Made by a program: the position numbers and the translations under genes. From Chloroflexota bacterium (GTDB taxonomy: Bacteria; Chloroflexota; UBA6077), in contig JAJYNT010000212.1 in assembly GCA_021786215.1 (NCBI GenBank), positions 1 through 7,182 on the forward strand: a stretch of 7,182 bases of DNA, read 5' to 3'. The notes beneath the pieces were generated by a model that was not told the origin of the DNA, ran no database searches, and was given only the letters and a program-made list of their open reading frames with translations. Every line of letters begins with the position of its first letter. Positions within the stretch are counted from its first letter, which is position 1. Below, piece after piece: positions 1 to 5,998 of this stretch.

Positions 1-1
1 G

Positions 2-763
2 AGCGTCCAATGGATGCGCGCGGGTGATGCGGCGATGGTTCGCGACCTCAACCGCATGCTCCAGGAGAAGCCGCGGGGCGGGAACCCCGATTTCCAGGGT
101 TTCATGGAGAAACATGGCCAGTACTTTCCGCCGGGCATCGACGGCCTGGATGATCTGGTGGAGCATCTCCAGCGGCGCTCGGGCCAGATGCAGTCTCTAC
201 TGGACAGCATGACCTCTGGGATGAGACAGAGCCTTCGACAGATGATGAACGATCTGCTCCAGGACGACCGTTTGCGGTGGGACATGATGCAGCTGGCCGC
301 CAATCTGGAGCAGCTGTACATCGTCCTGTTCTCCGAGTTCGCGGGGGAGGTGCGACCGGAACTACTGCCGGAGCTGTCCTGGGATGAAGAGGAGTACGGG
401 ACCAATCTCCAGCACGCCCTAATGCTCGCGCGTCACCTGCTTGGAAAGCACAAGATGGGAAACAGGCAGATCGTCCTGATCACAGACGGAGAGCTCACCG
501 CCCACCTGGAAGGCCAACGTGCACACTTTTCCTACCCCCCGGCGCCACGAACCATTCTGGAAACCCTCAAAGAGGTGAACCGCTGCACTCGGGATCGGAT
601 CGTTATCAACACCTTCATGCTGGAGGAGAGCCGCTCTCTGGTGGAGTTCGTCGATCAGATGACCAGGATCAACCGCGGCCGGGCCTTCTTCACGCCGCCG
701 GAGAGGCTGGGCGAGTACCTGCTGGTGGACTACGTGGCCAGCAAGCGGAAGATAATAGCCTGA
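2..763 (+). CDS. VWA-domain protein, MoxR/chelatase-partner type, 5' end outside the window and internally shortened
   Basis: The frame is open to the left edge, so the true start lies upstream; the first Met is at 14 (residue 1 below). Seen: a helical, charged N-terminal part (1-100) with LRWDMMQLAANLEQL, and a C-terminal VWA half with YGTN (128-131), the MIDAS-type strand IVLITDGE (153-160) and an FFTPPERLGEYLLVDYV ending. Family knowledge: these proteins work in the cytoplasm with a MoxR or magnesium-chelatase-like AAA+ ATPase, usually the neighbouring gene, and help remodel or metallate client proteins. Odd: relatives as I recall them carry a few hundred residues between the LAANLE segment and the YIV.FSE strand, including the DxSxS metal motif. 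Here the two join at about residue 101 (nt 314-319) with the frame kept. Thr130 and Asp158 of the MIDAS remain but DxSxS is absent, so metal binding is doubtful. It may be a shortened or inactive form, or an assembly collapse. Confidence 0.82.
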   Translation, partial: SVQWMRAGDAAMVRDLNRMLQEKPRGGNPDFQGFMEKHGQYFPPGIDGLDDLVEHLQRRSGQMQSLLDSMTSGMRQSLRQMMNDLLQDDRLRWDMMQLAANLEQLYIVLFSEFAGEVRPELLPELSWDEEEYGTNLQHALMLARHLLGKHKMGNRQIVLITDGELTAHLEGQRAHFSYPPAPRTILETLKEVNRCTRDRIVINTFMLEESRSLVEFVDQMTRINRGRAFFTPPERLGEYLLVDYVASKRKIIA

Positions 764-820
764 GATCCCCCGCGATTCCCTCCTCATTGCTAGGTATGTA
801 TTAACAAGTCTTTGATAGTT

Positions 821-867
821 CTGGGGGGCACCCCAGACCCCGCCAGAAGGGACTTCGCTCCTTCTGG
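821..867. terminator. Two adjacent hairpins after the VWA gene, possible terminator
   Basis: CTGGGG (821-826) pairs with CCCCAG (831-836) across 4 nt. CCAGAAGG (843-850) pairs perfectly with CCTTCTGG (860-867) across 9 nt. They lie 58 nt after the VWA stop codon. No T-run follows on the + strand, so this may be an intergenic structural repeat and not a classical intrinsic terminator. It lies between the VWA gene and the glycosyltransferase cluster, which suggests separate transcription units. Confidence 0.4.
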
Positions 868-930
868 ACATCCTCAGAGACTATCTGTGACTTAGCTAGT
901 GTTCGCAGAACCCCCCCGAAATCGAACGGA

Positions 931-962
931 TTCTTAACGGTCCTTTTAGGGGTTCTTAACGG
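931..962. repeat. Direct repeat TTCTTAACGG, two copies 22 bp apart
   Basis: TTCTTAACGG occurs at 931-940 and 953-962, a start-to-start spacing of 22 bp (about two helical turns). It sits in the gap upstream of the glycosyltransferase stub and the gtrA-like gene. Equal-face spacing is what one expects of a tandem protein-binding site, so an operator is possible, but no promoter could be placed with confidence next to it. Confidence 0.35.
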
Positions 963-981
963 CCGTTGTGTACACTTTCCG

Positions 982-1215
982 ATGACGGGTAAGGAAAAAC
1001 AGTTGGCCCAACTGGTGAGCGAAGGCAAGGTAAGGTACGTTCTCGCCGGACCGCAGCTATCGCGACAGAAGCCGGATATCGCCCGGTGGTTGGCTCAGAA
1101 CGCCGTGCCCGTCACAGTCCCTGGCACGGGACAGGTCGGCGGATCCGGGTTCCAGGCTTTCGGGGCCGGCGACAGGTTCGGCAGCAGCACGTTGTATGAC
1201 TGCCGGCCCAGCTAA
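982..1215 (+). pseudogene. C-terminal remnant of a GT39-type membrane glycosyltransferase
   Basis: The frame gives 77 residues from an ATG with no convincing Shine-Dalgarno. Seen: LVSEGKVRYVLAG (residues 11-23), then DIARWLAQNAVPV (32-44), and STLYDC before the stop. As I recall them, these resemble the last soluble stretch of bacterial ArnT/PMT-like (family 39) glycosyltransferases, where a KVRYxLxGG strand, an EIxxWVxxxG helix and a TLYDL ending close the protein. Those enzymes use polyprenyl-phosphate sugars and have about ten membrane spans, none of which is present. The frame stays open back to 805, but that stretch reads as low-complexity, non-protein-like sequence. It ends 14 nt before the gtrA-like start, the position expected for the third member of such an operon. 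Read as a deletion remnant; a genuine small protein is possible but less likely. Confidence 0.5.
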
Positions 1216-1229
1216 GGGAGGAACGGAAG

Positions 1230-1712
1230 ATGATGCGGGAGAGAACGATGTTCCGATCGAGCTTTCCATCGTGGAATCTCGGCCCACTCCAGCCGCTGGT
1301 GCGGCGACTGACATCGAGAGATATGATGCCGGCGTGGCTTCAGCAGGCAATGCGTTACTCCACAGTGGGACTGCTCAACACCCTGCTGGATGCCGGGCTG
1401 TACCTCCTGTTCACTCGATGGCTGGGCCTCGCAGGTTTCAAACTGCTGGCCAAGGGGCTGTCCTACGGTATCAGCACCCTGAACAGTTTCCATTGGAACC
1501 GATCCTGGACATTCCAATCGACCGCGAGCGCGCTGGCGCTCCTCACCCCGTTCATGCTGGCGAGCGCAGTGGCCATCGCGATCAATGCTGCCGCCATGGG
1601 CTTCAGTCTGCAGCTGTTTCACCAGCAGGATATCCCCTCGCTGGCCATGGCGACGGGGATCACCCTGCTATGGAATTTCACTGTCAGCAAGTTCCTGATC
1701 TTCAGGAGGTAA
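1230..1712 (+). CDS. GtrA-family small membrane protein
   Basis: 160 residues, the usual GtrA size. After a basic N-terminal tail come about four hydrophobic spans (by eye 45-64, 70-87, 104-126, 137-153). Family hallmarks: RYSTVGLLNTLLDAGLYLL at the first span, NSFHWNRSWTF (85-95) after the second, and NFTVSKFLIFRR at the C-terminus. GtrA proteins are thought to move, or help move, a polyprenyl-phosphate-linked sugar across the cytoplasmic membrane for cell-surface glycosylation. Start: GGGAGG (1216-1221) lies 8 nt before the ATG at 1230; a second ATG directly follows and cannot be excluded. The gene ends 9 nt before the GT2 gene, whose ribosome-binding site lies in the last codons here, so the two are probably made together. 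Family call sure; the sugar carried is unknown. Confidence 0.9.
   Translation: MMRERTMFRSSFPSWNLGPLQPLVRRLTSRDMMPAWLQQAMRYSTVGLLNTLLDAGLYLLFTRWLGLAGFKLLAKGLSYGISTLNSFHWNRSWTFQSTASALALLTPFMLASAVAIAINAAAMGFSLQLFHQQDIPSLAMATGITLLWNFTVSKFLIFRR
1704..1709 (+). promoter_or_regulatory. Shine-Dalgarno of the GT2 gene inside the gtrA-like 3' end
   Basis: AGGAGG forms the last two Arg codons of the gtrA-like gene, directly before its TAA, and lies 12 nt before the GT2 ATG. Ribosomes finishing the first gene would uncover or reuse this site, suggesting translational coupling. Confidence 0.65.
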
Positions 1713-1721
1713 TACAACTTC

Positions 1722-2438
1722 ATGCCTAGCCTTTCCATAGTCCTCCCGGCCTACAATGAGGAGACGAACGTAGCGGGCACCATTGAGTCGGTTTCGAGAG
1801 TGGCCCGAAGACTCGGGCTGGAGCACGAGATCATCGCGGTGAACGATGGGAGCAGCGATGGCACGGGGGCCATATTGAGCCGATTGGCGCCGCGGATCAC
1901 CGAGCTGCGAGTGCTGGAACATCACCCGAACCGAGGGTACGGGGGGGCGCTCAAGGCCGGGTTCGCGGCGGCAACCATGGAGCTTATCGCCTTCCTGCCG
2001 GCCGACGGACAGTTCCGCTTCGAGGAGATCGACAGGTTCCTGGAGAAGATCCCAACCGCCGACATTGTCTGCGGCTATCGTGCACACCGCCAGGACAACC
2101 TGGTACGGAGACTCAACGGGTGGGGCTGGAACCGAACGGTGCGGCTGCTGTTCGGGTATCTCTGCCGCGACGTGGACTGCGGTTTCAAGCTGTTCCGCGG
2201 GGATGTCCTGCAGCGCATCAAGATCGCATCCGATGGCGCCATGATCGATGCGGAGTTCCTGGCCTCCGCTTGCGCCTGGGGCTACAGGATCGCGGAGGTG
2301 CCGGTGACTCATCTGCCCAGGGCGGGCGGCGAGGCCACGGGCGCCAACCCGCGGGTGATCCTCAAGGCCTTCCGCGATCTGCTCGGATTCCGCCTGAGGC
2401 TGAGCCGGGAGATGGTGCTGGCCAAATCACGAGCGTGA
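1722..2438 (+). CDS. Family 2 glycosyltransferase, polyprenyl-phosphate sugar synthase type
   Basis: 238 residues, a complete GT-A fold of the dolichyl-phosphate-mannose-synthase-like group without a C-terminal membrane anchor. Motifs: SIVLPAYNEE (5-14), AVNDGSSDGT (39-48, nucleotide binding), HPNRGYGGALKAGF (68-81), PADGQF (93-98), DCGFKLFRGDV (152-162), and the terminal PRAGGEATGANPRVILKAF stretch (199-217). The enzyme would transfer a sugar from a nucleotide donor to polyprenyl phosphate on the cytoplasmic face. The neighbouring GtrA-like protein would then move the product outward, a common pairing. Odd: the first Asp of the usual DxD-type metal motif is Pro93, with Asp95 kept; related sequences vary here, so this alone does not argue for inactivity. 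The exact sugar cannot be read from sequence. Confidence 0.9.
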   Translation: MPSLSIVLPAYNEETNVAGTIESVSRVARRLGLEHEIIAVNDGSSDGTGAILSRLAPRITELRVLEHHPNRGYGGALKAGFAAATMELIAFLPADGQFRFEEIDRFLEKIPTADIVCGYRAHRQDNLVRRLNGWGWNRTVRLLFGYLCRDVDCGFKLFRGDVLQRIKIASDGAMIDAEFLASACAWGYRIAEVPVTHLPRAGGEATGANPRVILKAFRDLLGFRLRLSREMVLAKSRA

Positions 2439-2448
2439 TCAGACCGAA

Positions 2449-2473
2449 GCCGTGCCCGAGGCTCAAGCCTCGG
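2449..2473. repeat. Palindromic repeat module A, copy 1
   Basis: The 25 bp beginning GCCGTGCCCGAGG are identical to 7085-7109. Inside, CCGAGGCT (2456-2463) and AGCCTCGG (2466-2473) form a perfect inverted repeat around CA. It starts 11 nt after the GT2 stop codon, where it could also help end transcription. Confidence 0.75.
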
Positions 2474-2481
2474 CTGGGTTC

Positions 2482-2558
2482 GTAGGAGCCGCGTGGCGCT
2501 GTGCTCGCTCGCGTCACGCGGCCGGCGACTCGGATCGCGAGCAGGAGCTCGCTCCTAC
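2482..2558. repeat. REP/BIME-like element, copy 1
   Basis: GTAGGAGC (2482-2489) and its complement GCTCCTAC (2551-2558) bound the element. Within are two hairpins: GCCGCGTG/CACGCGGC (2488-2495 and 2515-2522), and GCGAGC/GCTCGC (2537-2542 and 2547-2552). The first 36 bp match 7147-7182 at 33 positions. A GTAG end next to a GC-rich imperfect palindrome, in head-to-head pairs, is the layout of REP sequences mobilised by RAYT (TnpA-REP) transposases. No such transposase lies in the window. Confidence 0.6.
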
Positions 2559-2567
2559 AGCCTCCCA

Positions 2568-2589
2568 GCCCGCTGCTTTAGCGGCGGGC
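2568..2589. repeat. GC-rich stem-loop between convergent genes
   Basis: GCCCGCTGC (2568-2576) pairs with GCGGCGGGC (2581-2589) around TTTA, nine pairs with one G-U wobble. No T-run follows. It may be another intergenic repeat module or may assist ending of the GT2 transcript. Confidence 0.5.
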
Positions 2590-2639
2590 AAAGGGGCAGC
2601 GAATCTGCCAGGCACGCCACTTAGCTCAGAAAACAGATG

Positions 2640-2679
2640 ACAGGCAGGATGGTGCGGCACATCGCACCATCCTGCCTGT
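2640..2679 (-). terminator. Perfect 17-bp-arm inverted repeat, probable terminator
   Basis: Arms 2640-2656 and 2663-2679 are perfectly complementary around the six bases GCACAT. It begins 27 nt past the oxidoreductase stop codon. Read on the minus strand, the hairpin is followed by CATCTGTTTTCTG, a short T-run. On the plus strand no T-run follows, so it best serves the minus-strand gene, though it sits between convergent genes and may stop both. Confidence 0.65.
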
Positions 2680-2706
2680 ATCGCGTCGCAATCCGAGCGA
2701 CCGCTG

Positions 2707-4617
2707 CTACTTCTCGGTCCCGCTTTTCAGCAGGCCGCGAGAGCCCAGCTCGTCGGCCACCCACTCCAGGCCCAGAGCGTTGAGGGCCTCCCGCGTCGGG
2801 ACACCCGTCGCCGGATCCCAGCCCTGGTAGAAGTAATAGTCGCTGATCGCCTTCTCCATCGCCTTGGCGTCGATGCCCACCCCGTTCTCGTGCAGCGAGC
2901 CTCGCAGGGGTGGAGAGAAGTAGCGCTTCGGCAGCTGATCGTCGGCACGGGTGAACCCCTCCCGCAGATTGAACGCGCGCCCCATCGCGATCGCCCGCTT
3001 GCCGACCGTGACGATCTCCTGGAGGGTGGCTTTCCAGCCGGTGCAGGCGTTCAGCAGCTCCGTCAGCTCGGGGTAGCTCCAGGGGACGAAGAGGCACTCC
3101 ACCAGGCTGTCCATACCCATCATCCAGCTGTGTCGCTGGGTAAAGAGGTAGGCCTTCCGGTCGGAGAGCTCAGTCGACGGCATCGGTTCCTGGCAGCCCA
3201 GGCCAAGTGCGGCCTCGAAAGCCGGGCCCTCCTTCTCGAAAGCGGTGTCGTGGAAACCGATCTCGTGGTCGGCGCCGTGGTTCGCCACGGAGTAGCCGAT
3301 GCCCAGCCCCTGCTTCAATCTGGGCTCGTGCATCCCGAGCTCCAGCCCCTTCACCGACATGGACAGCTCCTCGGCACCCCGGCCGATCTTCTGGGCGGCC
3401 CGTCTGGACCCCTCGGCCAGCAGATCGCCGATCCCTTCCCTACGGGCCATCATGCCGAGAAGTTGCAGCATAGCCTCGGTGTTCCCGAAGCGCAGGTCGA
3501 TCCCTCCCGTGTCCTCCTTGGTGAGAAGGCCTCGCTCGAAGCAGTCCATCGCGAAGGCGATTGTGGACCCCGCGGAGATGGTATCCATCCCGGTAGCATT
3601 GCAGATCTGGCTGCCGTAGGAGATCGCCTTCAGATCGGACACGCCGCAGTCGCTGCCGAGCGCCCCGAGGGTCTCATATTCCGGACCACCGTACTTCGGG
3701 TCCACCTGATAGGGATCATCCACCTTGACGATCTTCTTGCAGCGAACGGCGCAGGCCCAGCAGCCCTCCATGCCGGTGCCAATGGTTTCCTTCAACGTGG
3801 GGGCGCTAATCTTCTGCACGTGGTCGAAGTAGCCATCCTGGAAGTTGCGGGTGGGAAGGTTGCCGGCCAGGTTGAACCCTTCCATCACTGCACCGGTTCC
3901 AAACTGATGGAAGTTGGTAGCCCTGGTGTCAACGTCGGCGGCCATGCTTCGGGCCAACTGCCCGATCCTCTCGGGGTTGGCGAAGGAGACCTTCATCTTA
4001 CCCTTGGCAGCTATGGCTTTCAGCTTCTTGGAGCCCATCACCGCTCCCATGCCTGTTCGTCCGGCGGCATCGTGGAGATCGAGGATCACACAGGCAAAGC
4101 GCACCATGTTCTCGCCGGCAGGACCTATGCTGGCGACCCGAGCCAACCTCTCGCCGGTCTCAGCCCGAATGGCGGCCTCGGTTTCTCGAGTCTCCATACC
4201 CCACAGGTGACTGGCGTCTCGTATCTCGGCCTTGCCGTCCTGCAGCCAGAGGTACACCGGGCTGTCCGCCCTGCCCTCGACGATGATGGCGTCGAAGCCA
4301 GCCATCTTCATCTCGGTCCCGAAGTAGCCTCCGACCTCGCTCTTGCCGATGCCGCCCGTCATCGGACTCTTGGCGCCGAAGCCTATCCTGGCACTGCCGG
4401 AGAATGCCGCGCCGGTGAGGGGACCAGCCGCCATCACCAGCTTGTTCTCTGGCCCCAGGGGATCCACCCCAGGCGCCACTTCCTTCAACAGGAAGTAGGA
4501 GGTCATAGCGTAGCCACCCATGTACTGCCGGTACCAGGCAGGATCGGGCTCATCTACGCTGACGGTACGGTCGGTAAGATTGACGCGCAGGATTCGTCCT
4601 TGAAAGCCATATAGCAC
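2707..4617 (-). CDS. Aldehyde:ferredoxin oxidoreductase family, tungsten/molybdenum bis-pterin enzyme
   Basis: 636 residues from the GTG at 4617, close to the family's usual 600-640. It would oxidise an aldehyde to a carboxylate and pass two electrons to ferredoxin through a [4Fe-4S] cluster, in the cytoplasm (no signal peptide). Seen: YGFQGRILRVNLT at the N-terminus, GPENKLVMAAGPLTG, the pterin-binding AGRTGMGAVMGSKKLKA (185-201), the cluster motif CWACAVRC (Cys286, Cys289, Cys293) and a distal Cys508 in VECLFVPW that fits as fourth ligand. GMDTISAGSTIAFAMD (343-358) matches the second pterin region. NHGADHEIGFHD (446-457) stands where archaeal AORs as I recall have RG.CH.R, so it is likely a separate subfamily and the substrate is open. 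An in-frame ATG at 4644 is rejected because the Shine-Dalgarno would fall inside it. No ThiS/MoaD-like or ferredoxin gene adjoins it. Divergent from the GH130 gene. Confidence 0.93.
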   Translation of the reverse strand: MLYGFQGRILRVNLTDRTVSVDEPDPAWYRQYMGGYAMTSYFLLKEVAPGVDPLGPENKLVMAAGPLTGAAFSGSARIGFGAKSPMTGGIGKSEVGGYFGTEMKMAGFDAIIVEGRADSPVYLWLQDGKAEIRDASHLWGMETRETEAAIRAETGERLARVASIGPAGENMVRFACVILDLHDAAGRTGMGAVMGSKKLKAIAAKGKMKVSFANPERIGQLARSMAADVDTRATNFHQFGTGAVMEGFNLAGNLPTRNFQDGYFDHVQKISAPTLKETIGTGMEGCWACAVRCKKIVKVDDPYQVDPKYGGPEYETLGALGSDCGVSDLKAISYGSQICNATGMDTISAGSTIAFAMDCFERGLLTKEDTGGIDLRFGNTEAMLQLLGMMARREGIGDLLAEGSRRAAQKIGRGAEELSMSVKGLELGMHEPRLKQGLGIGYSVANHGADHEIGFHDTAFEKEGPAFEAALGLGCQEPMPSTELSDRKAYLFTQRHSWMMGMDSLVECLFVPWSYPELTELLNACTGWKATLQEIVTVGKRAIAMGRAFNLREGFTRADDQLPKRYFSPPLRGSLHENGVGIDAKAMEKAISDYYFYQGWDPATGVPTREALNALGLEWVADELGSRGLLKSGTEK

Positions 4618-4623
4618 TCTACA

Positions 4624-4629
4624 CCTCCT
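4624..4629 (-). promoter_or_regulatory. Shine-Dalgarno setting the GTG start of the oxidoreductase
   Basis: On the minus strand AGGAGG is followed by TGTAGA and then GTG CTA TAT GGC, a six-base spacing. The conserved family N-terminus (YGFQGRI) begins at residue 3 of this start. The same six bases would be two Arg codons if the upstream ATG were used. Confidence 0.8.
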
Positions 4630-4674
4630 CGCGGCGCGCAGCACGCCGGCTCTGGAACTTGCTGGTTAGCGGCG

Positions 4675-4680
4675 ATTATA
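4675..4680 (-). promoter_or_regulatory. Candidate -10 box for the oxidoreductase gene
   Basis: The minus strand reads a perfect TATAAT, 57 nt ahead of the GTG start, giving a leader of about 50 nt. No good TTGACA-like -35 sits 16-18 bp upstream (the region reads CTCCGA), so an activator or a relaxed -35 must be assumed. Confidence 0.45.
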
Positions 4681-4795
4681 CATCAGTCTGCGAATTCTCG
4701 GAGGGCAGTGCTGCTCAACGTCGCCGGATGGGACGCAGCTGTAGAAAGAATCGCAAAACTGGCTCTCAAAGCCCTTAACGTAGTGAACGGAATAG

Positions 4796-4801
4796 TGTAA
4801 T
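4796..4801 (+). promoter_or_regulatory. Weak candidate -10 box for the GH130 gene
   Basis: TGTAAT lies 73 nt before the start codon at 4875, in an AT-richer stretch. CTTAAC (4774-4779) is 16 bp upstream and only loosely like a -35. This stretch contains CTTAACG (4774-4780), shared with the direct repeat at 931-962. Confidence 0.25.
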
Positions 4802-4864
4802 CTATATATCCGGAACCTGAGTTAGCCTCGGGTCATCCCCCTCATCTATTCCCGTTCGTTTGCC

Positions 4865-4870
4865 AGGAGG
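4865..4870 (+). promoter_or_regulatory. Shine-Dalgarno of the GH130 gene
   Basis: AGGAGG is followed by TTTG and the ATG at 4875, a short four-base spacing. It excludes the in-frame TTG at 4860, which lies upstream of the site. TTG at 4872 or ATG at 4962 are weaker alternatives. Confidence 0.65.
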
Positions 4871-4874
4871 TTTG

Positions 4875-5921
4875 ATGAGCCGTCCCGTTGTTTCGTTGAC
4901 GCCTGGTCTGGATAGCGTCACCGACGAGAAGATAGGTCGACCGGCCCATGAGAATGGTCGTATGGCCGTTCTGGACCGGCCGCGCCCCAAAGAGCTGTTC
5001 GCGCGATACACGGGCAACCCGATCCTGACCGCCGCCAACTGGCCATATCCGATCAATGTGGCATTCAACCCGGCAGCGACCCTGCTCGCCGACGGGACCA
5101 CCTTGCTGCTATGCCGCATCGAGGACCGGCAGGGCTCTTCACATCTATGCGCCGCCCGCTCCGGCAACGGATTCGATGGCTGGGAGATCGACCCTACGCC
5201 GACCATGGAGCCGGAGCCCGATGGCCATCCTGAAGAGGCCTGGGGGATAGAGGACCCGCGGATCAGCTACGTTCCCGAGGTTGGCAGCTACGCGGTCACC
5301 TACACCTCTTACTCGCCCACCGGTCCCGGCGTATCCCTGGCATTCACCAGCGACTTCCGACAGTTCGAACGCTTGGGGCAGATCATGCCGCCGGAGAACA
5401 AGGACGCGGCCCTCTTCCCCAGAAAGATCGGCGGCAGGTGGGCACTCATCCACCGGCCGGTGATCGGTGGCACTCACGCCCACATCTGGGTCTCCTATTC
5501 TCCGGATCTCGTCTACTGGGGTCGACACAAGATGGTGCTTCCATCTCGGCCGGGACCCTGGTGGGACAGCACTCGAGTGGGGCTCGCCTGTCCGCCGATC
5601 GAGACCGAGGATGGCTGGCTTGTGATCTACCATGGGGTGAAGATGACGGTAGCTGGAGCCATTTATCGGGTAGGGCTCGCACTGCTGGATCTTGACGACC
5701 CGCAGCGCTGCATCGCTCGGGGCAATCGGTGGGTGATGACGGCGGAGACCCCTTACGAGATGGTGGGCGACATCCACAACGTCGTGTTCCCATGCGGCTA
5801 CACCCTGGATCCGAGCAACCCAGACACCCTTCACCTGTACTACGGCGCCGCCGATAGCTGCGTAGCCGTGGCGACCGCCAGCGTGAGAGAGATGCTGGAT
5901 AGCCTGCACGACGACATCTAA
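4875..5921 (+). CDS. GH130 family glycoside phosphorylase/hydrolase (beta-mannoside-type)
   Basis: 348 residues, a complete five-bladed beta-propeller enzyme with no signal peptide, so cytoplasmic. Motifs: NPIL (48-51), NVAFNPAATLL (61-71), LLCRIEDRQGSSHL (78-91), WGIEDPR (123-129, whose Asp is the family's presumed proton donor), NKDAALFP (175-182), HRP (193-195), WWD (229-231), IYHG (251-254), NVVFPCG (302-308) and YYGAAD (322-327). GH130 members split beta-mannosides by phosphorolysis, releasing mannose 1-phosphate, or by hydrolysis; which applies here is not decided from sequence. The first 30 or so residues precede the conserved fold and look disordered; the ATG at 4962 (MAVLDRPRP) would remove them. 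Inferred role: recycling of short mannose-containing oligosaccharides, possibly linked to the surface glycans made by nearby genes, though no transporter adjoins it. Confidence 0.9.
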   Translation: MSRPVVSLTPGLDSVTDEKIGRPAHENGRMAVLDRPRPKELFARYTGNPILTAANWPYPINVAFNPAATLLADGTTLLLCRIEDRQGSSHLCAARSGNGFDGWEIDPTPTMEPEPDGHPEEAWGIEDPRISYVPEVGSYAVTYTSYSPTGPGVSLAFTSDFRQFERLGQIMPPENKDAALFPRKIGGRWALIHRPVIGGTHAHIWVSYSPDLVYWGRHKMVLPSRPGPWWDSTRVGLACPPIETEDGWLVIYHGVKMTVAGAIYRVGLALLDLDDPQRCIARGNRWVMTAETPYEMVGDIHNVVFPCGYTLDPSNPDTLHLYYGAADSCVAVATASVREMLDSLHDDI

Positions 5922-5955
5922 GTGCTCCGACGTAGCCGCATCGTAGAAAGAGGGT

Positions 5956-5994
5956 CCAGGGCACGCAACGCGGGCAAGCAGCGTTGCGGCCTGG
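5956..5994. other. Compound stem-loop after the GH130 gene
   Basis: Outer arms CCAGG (5956-5960) and CCTGG (5990-5994) enclose inner arms GCAACGC (5965-5971) and GCGTTGC (5981-5987) with a nine-base loop. It begins 34 nt after the GH130 stop. No T-run follows. It is the first of three structures in this gap. Confidence 0.4.
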
Positions 5995-5998
5995 CGGG

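Noticed and set aside
1196..1729. 177-residue + frame overlapping the gtrA-like gene
   Set aside because: Out-of-frame shadow of a clear GtrA family protein that has its own well-placed ribosome-binding site.
2449..2589. CRISPR array
   Set aside because: The repeats here are different palindromes, not equal direct repeats with unique spacers, and no cas gene is present.
2452..2640. 62-codon + frame after the GT2 gene
   Set aside because: Made entirely of the dispersed palindromic repeats; no ribosome-binding site.
2890..4614. 574-residue open frame on the + strand opposite the oxidoreductase
   Set aside because: It is the antisense shadow of a clearly conserved enzyme gene. The translation is rich in His, Gly, Leu and Gln with no recognisable motifs or ribosome-binding site, as expected from high-GC codon bias.
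4618..4644. Upstream ATG adding nine residues (MLRAARRCR) to the oxidoreductase
   Set aside because: The only good Shine-Dalgarno lies inside this extension and points to the GTG at 4617, immediately before the conserved N-terminus.
5145..5909. 254-residue minus-strand frame opposite the GH130 gene
   Set aside because: Shadow of the GH130 coding frame; no family features and no start signal.
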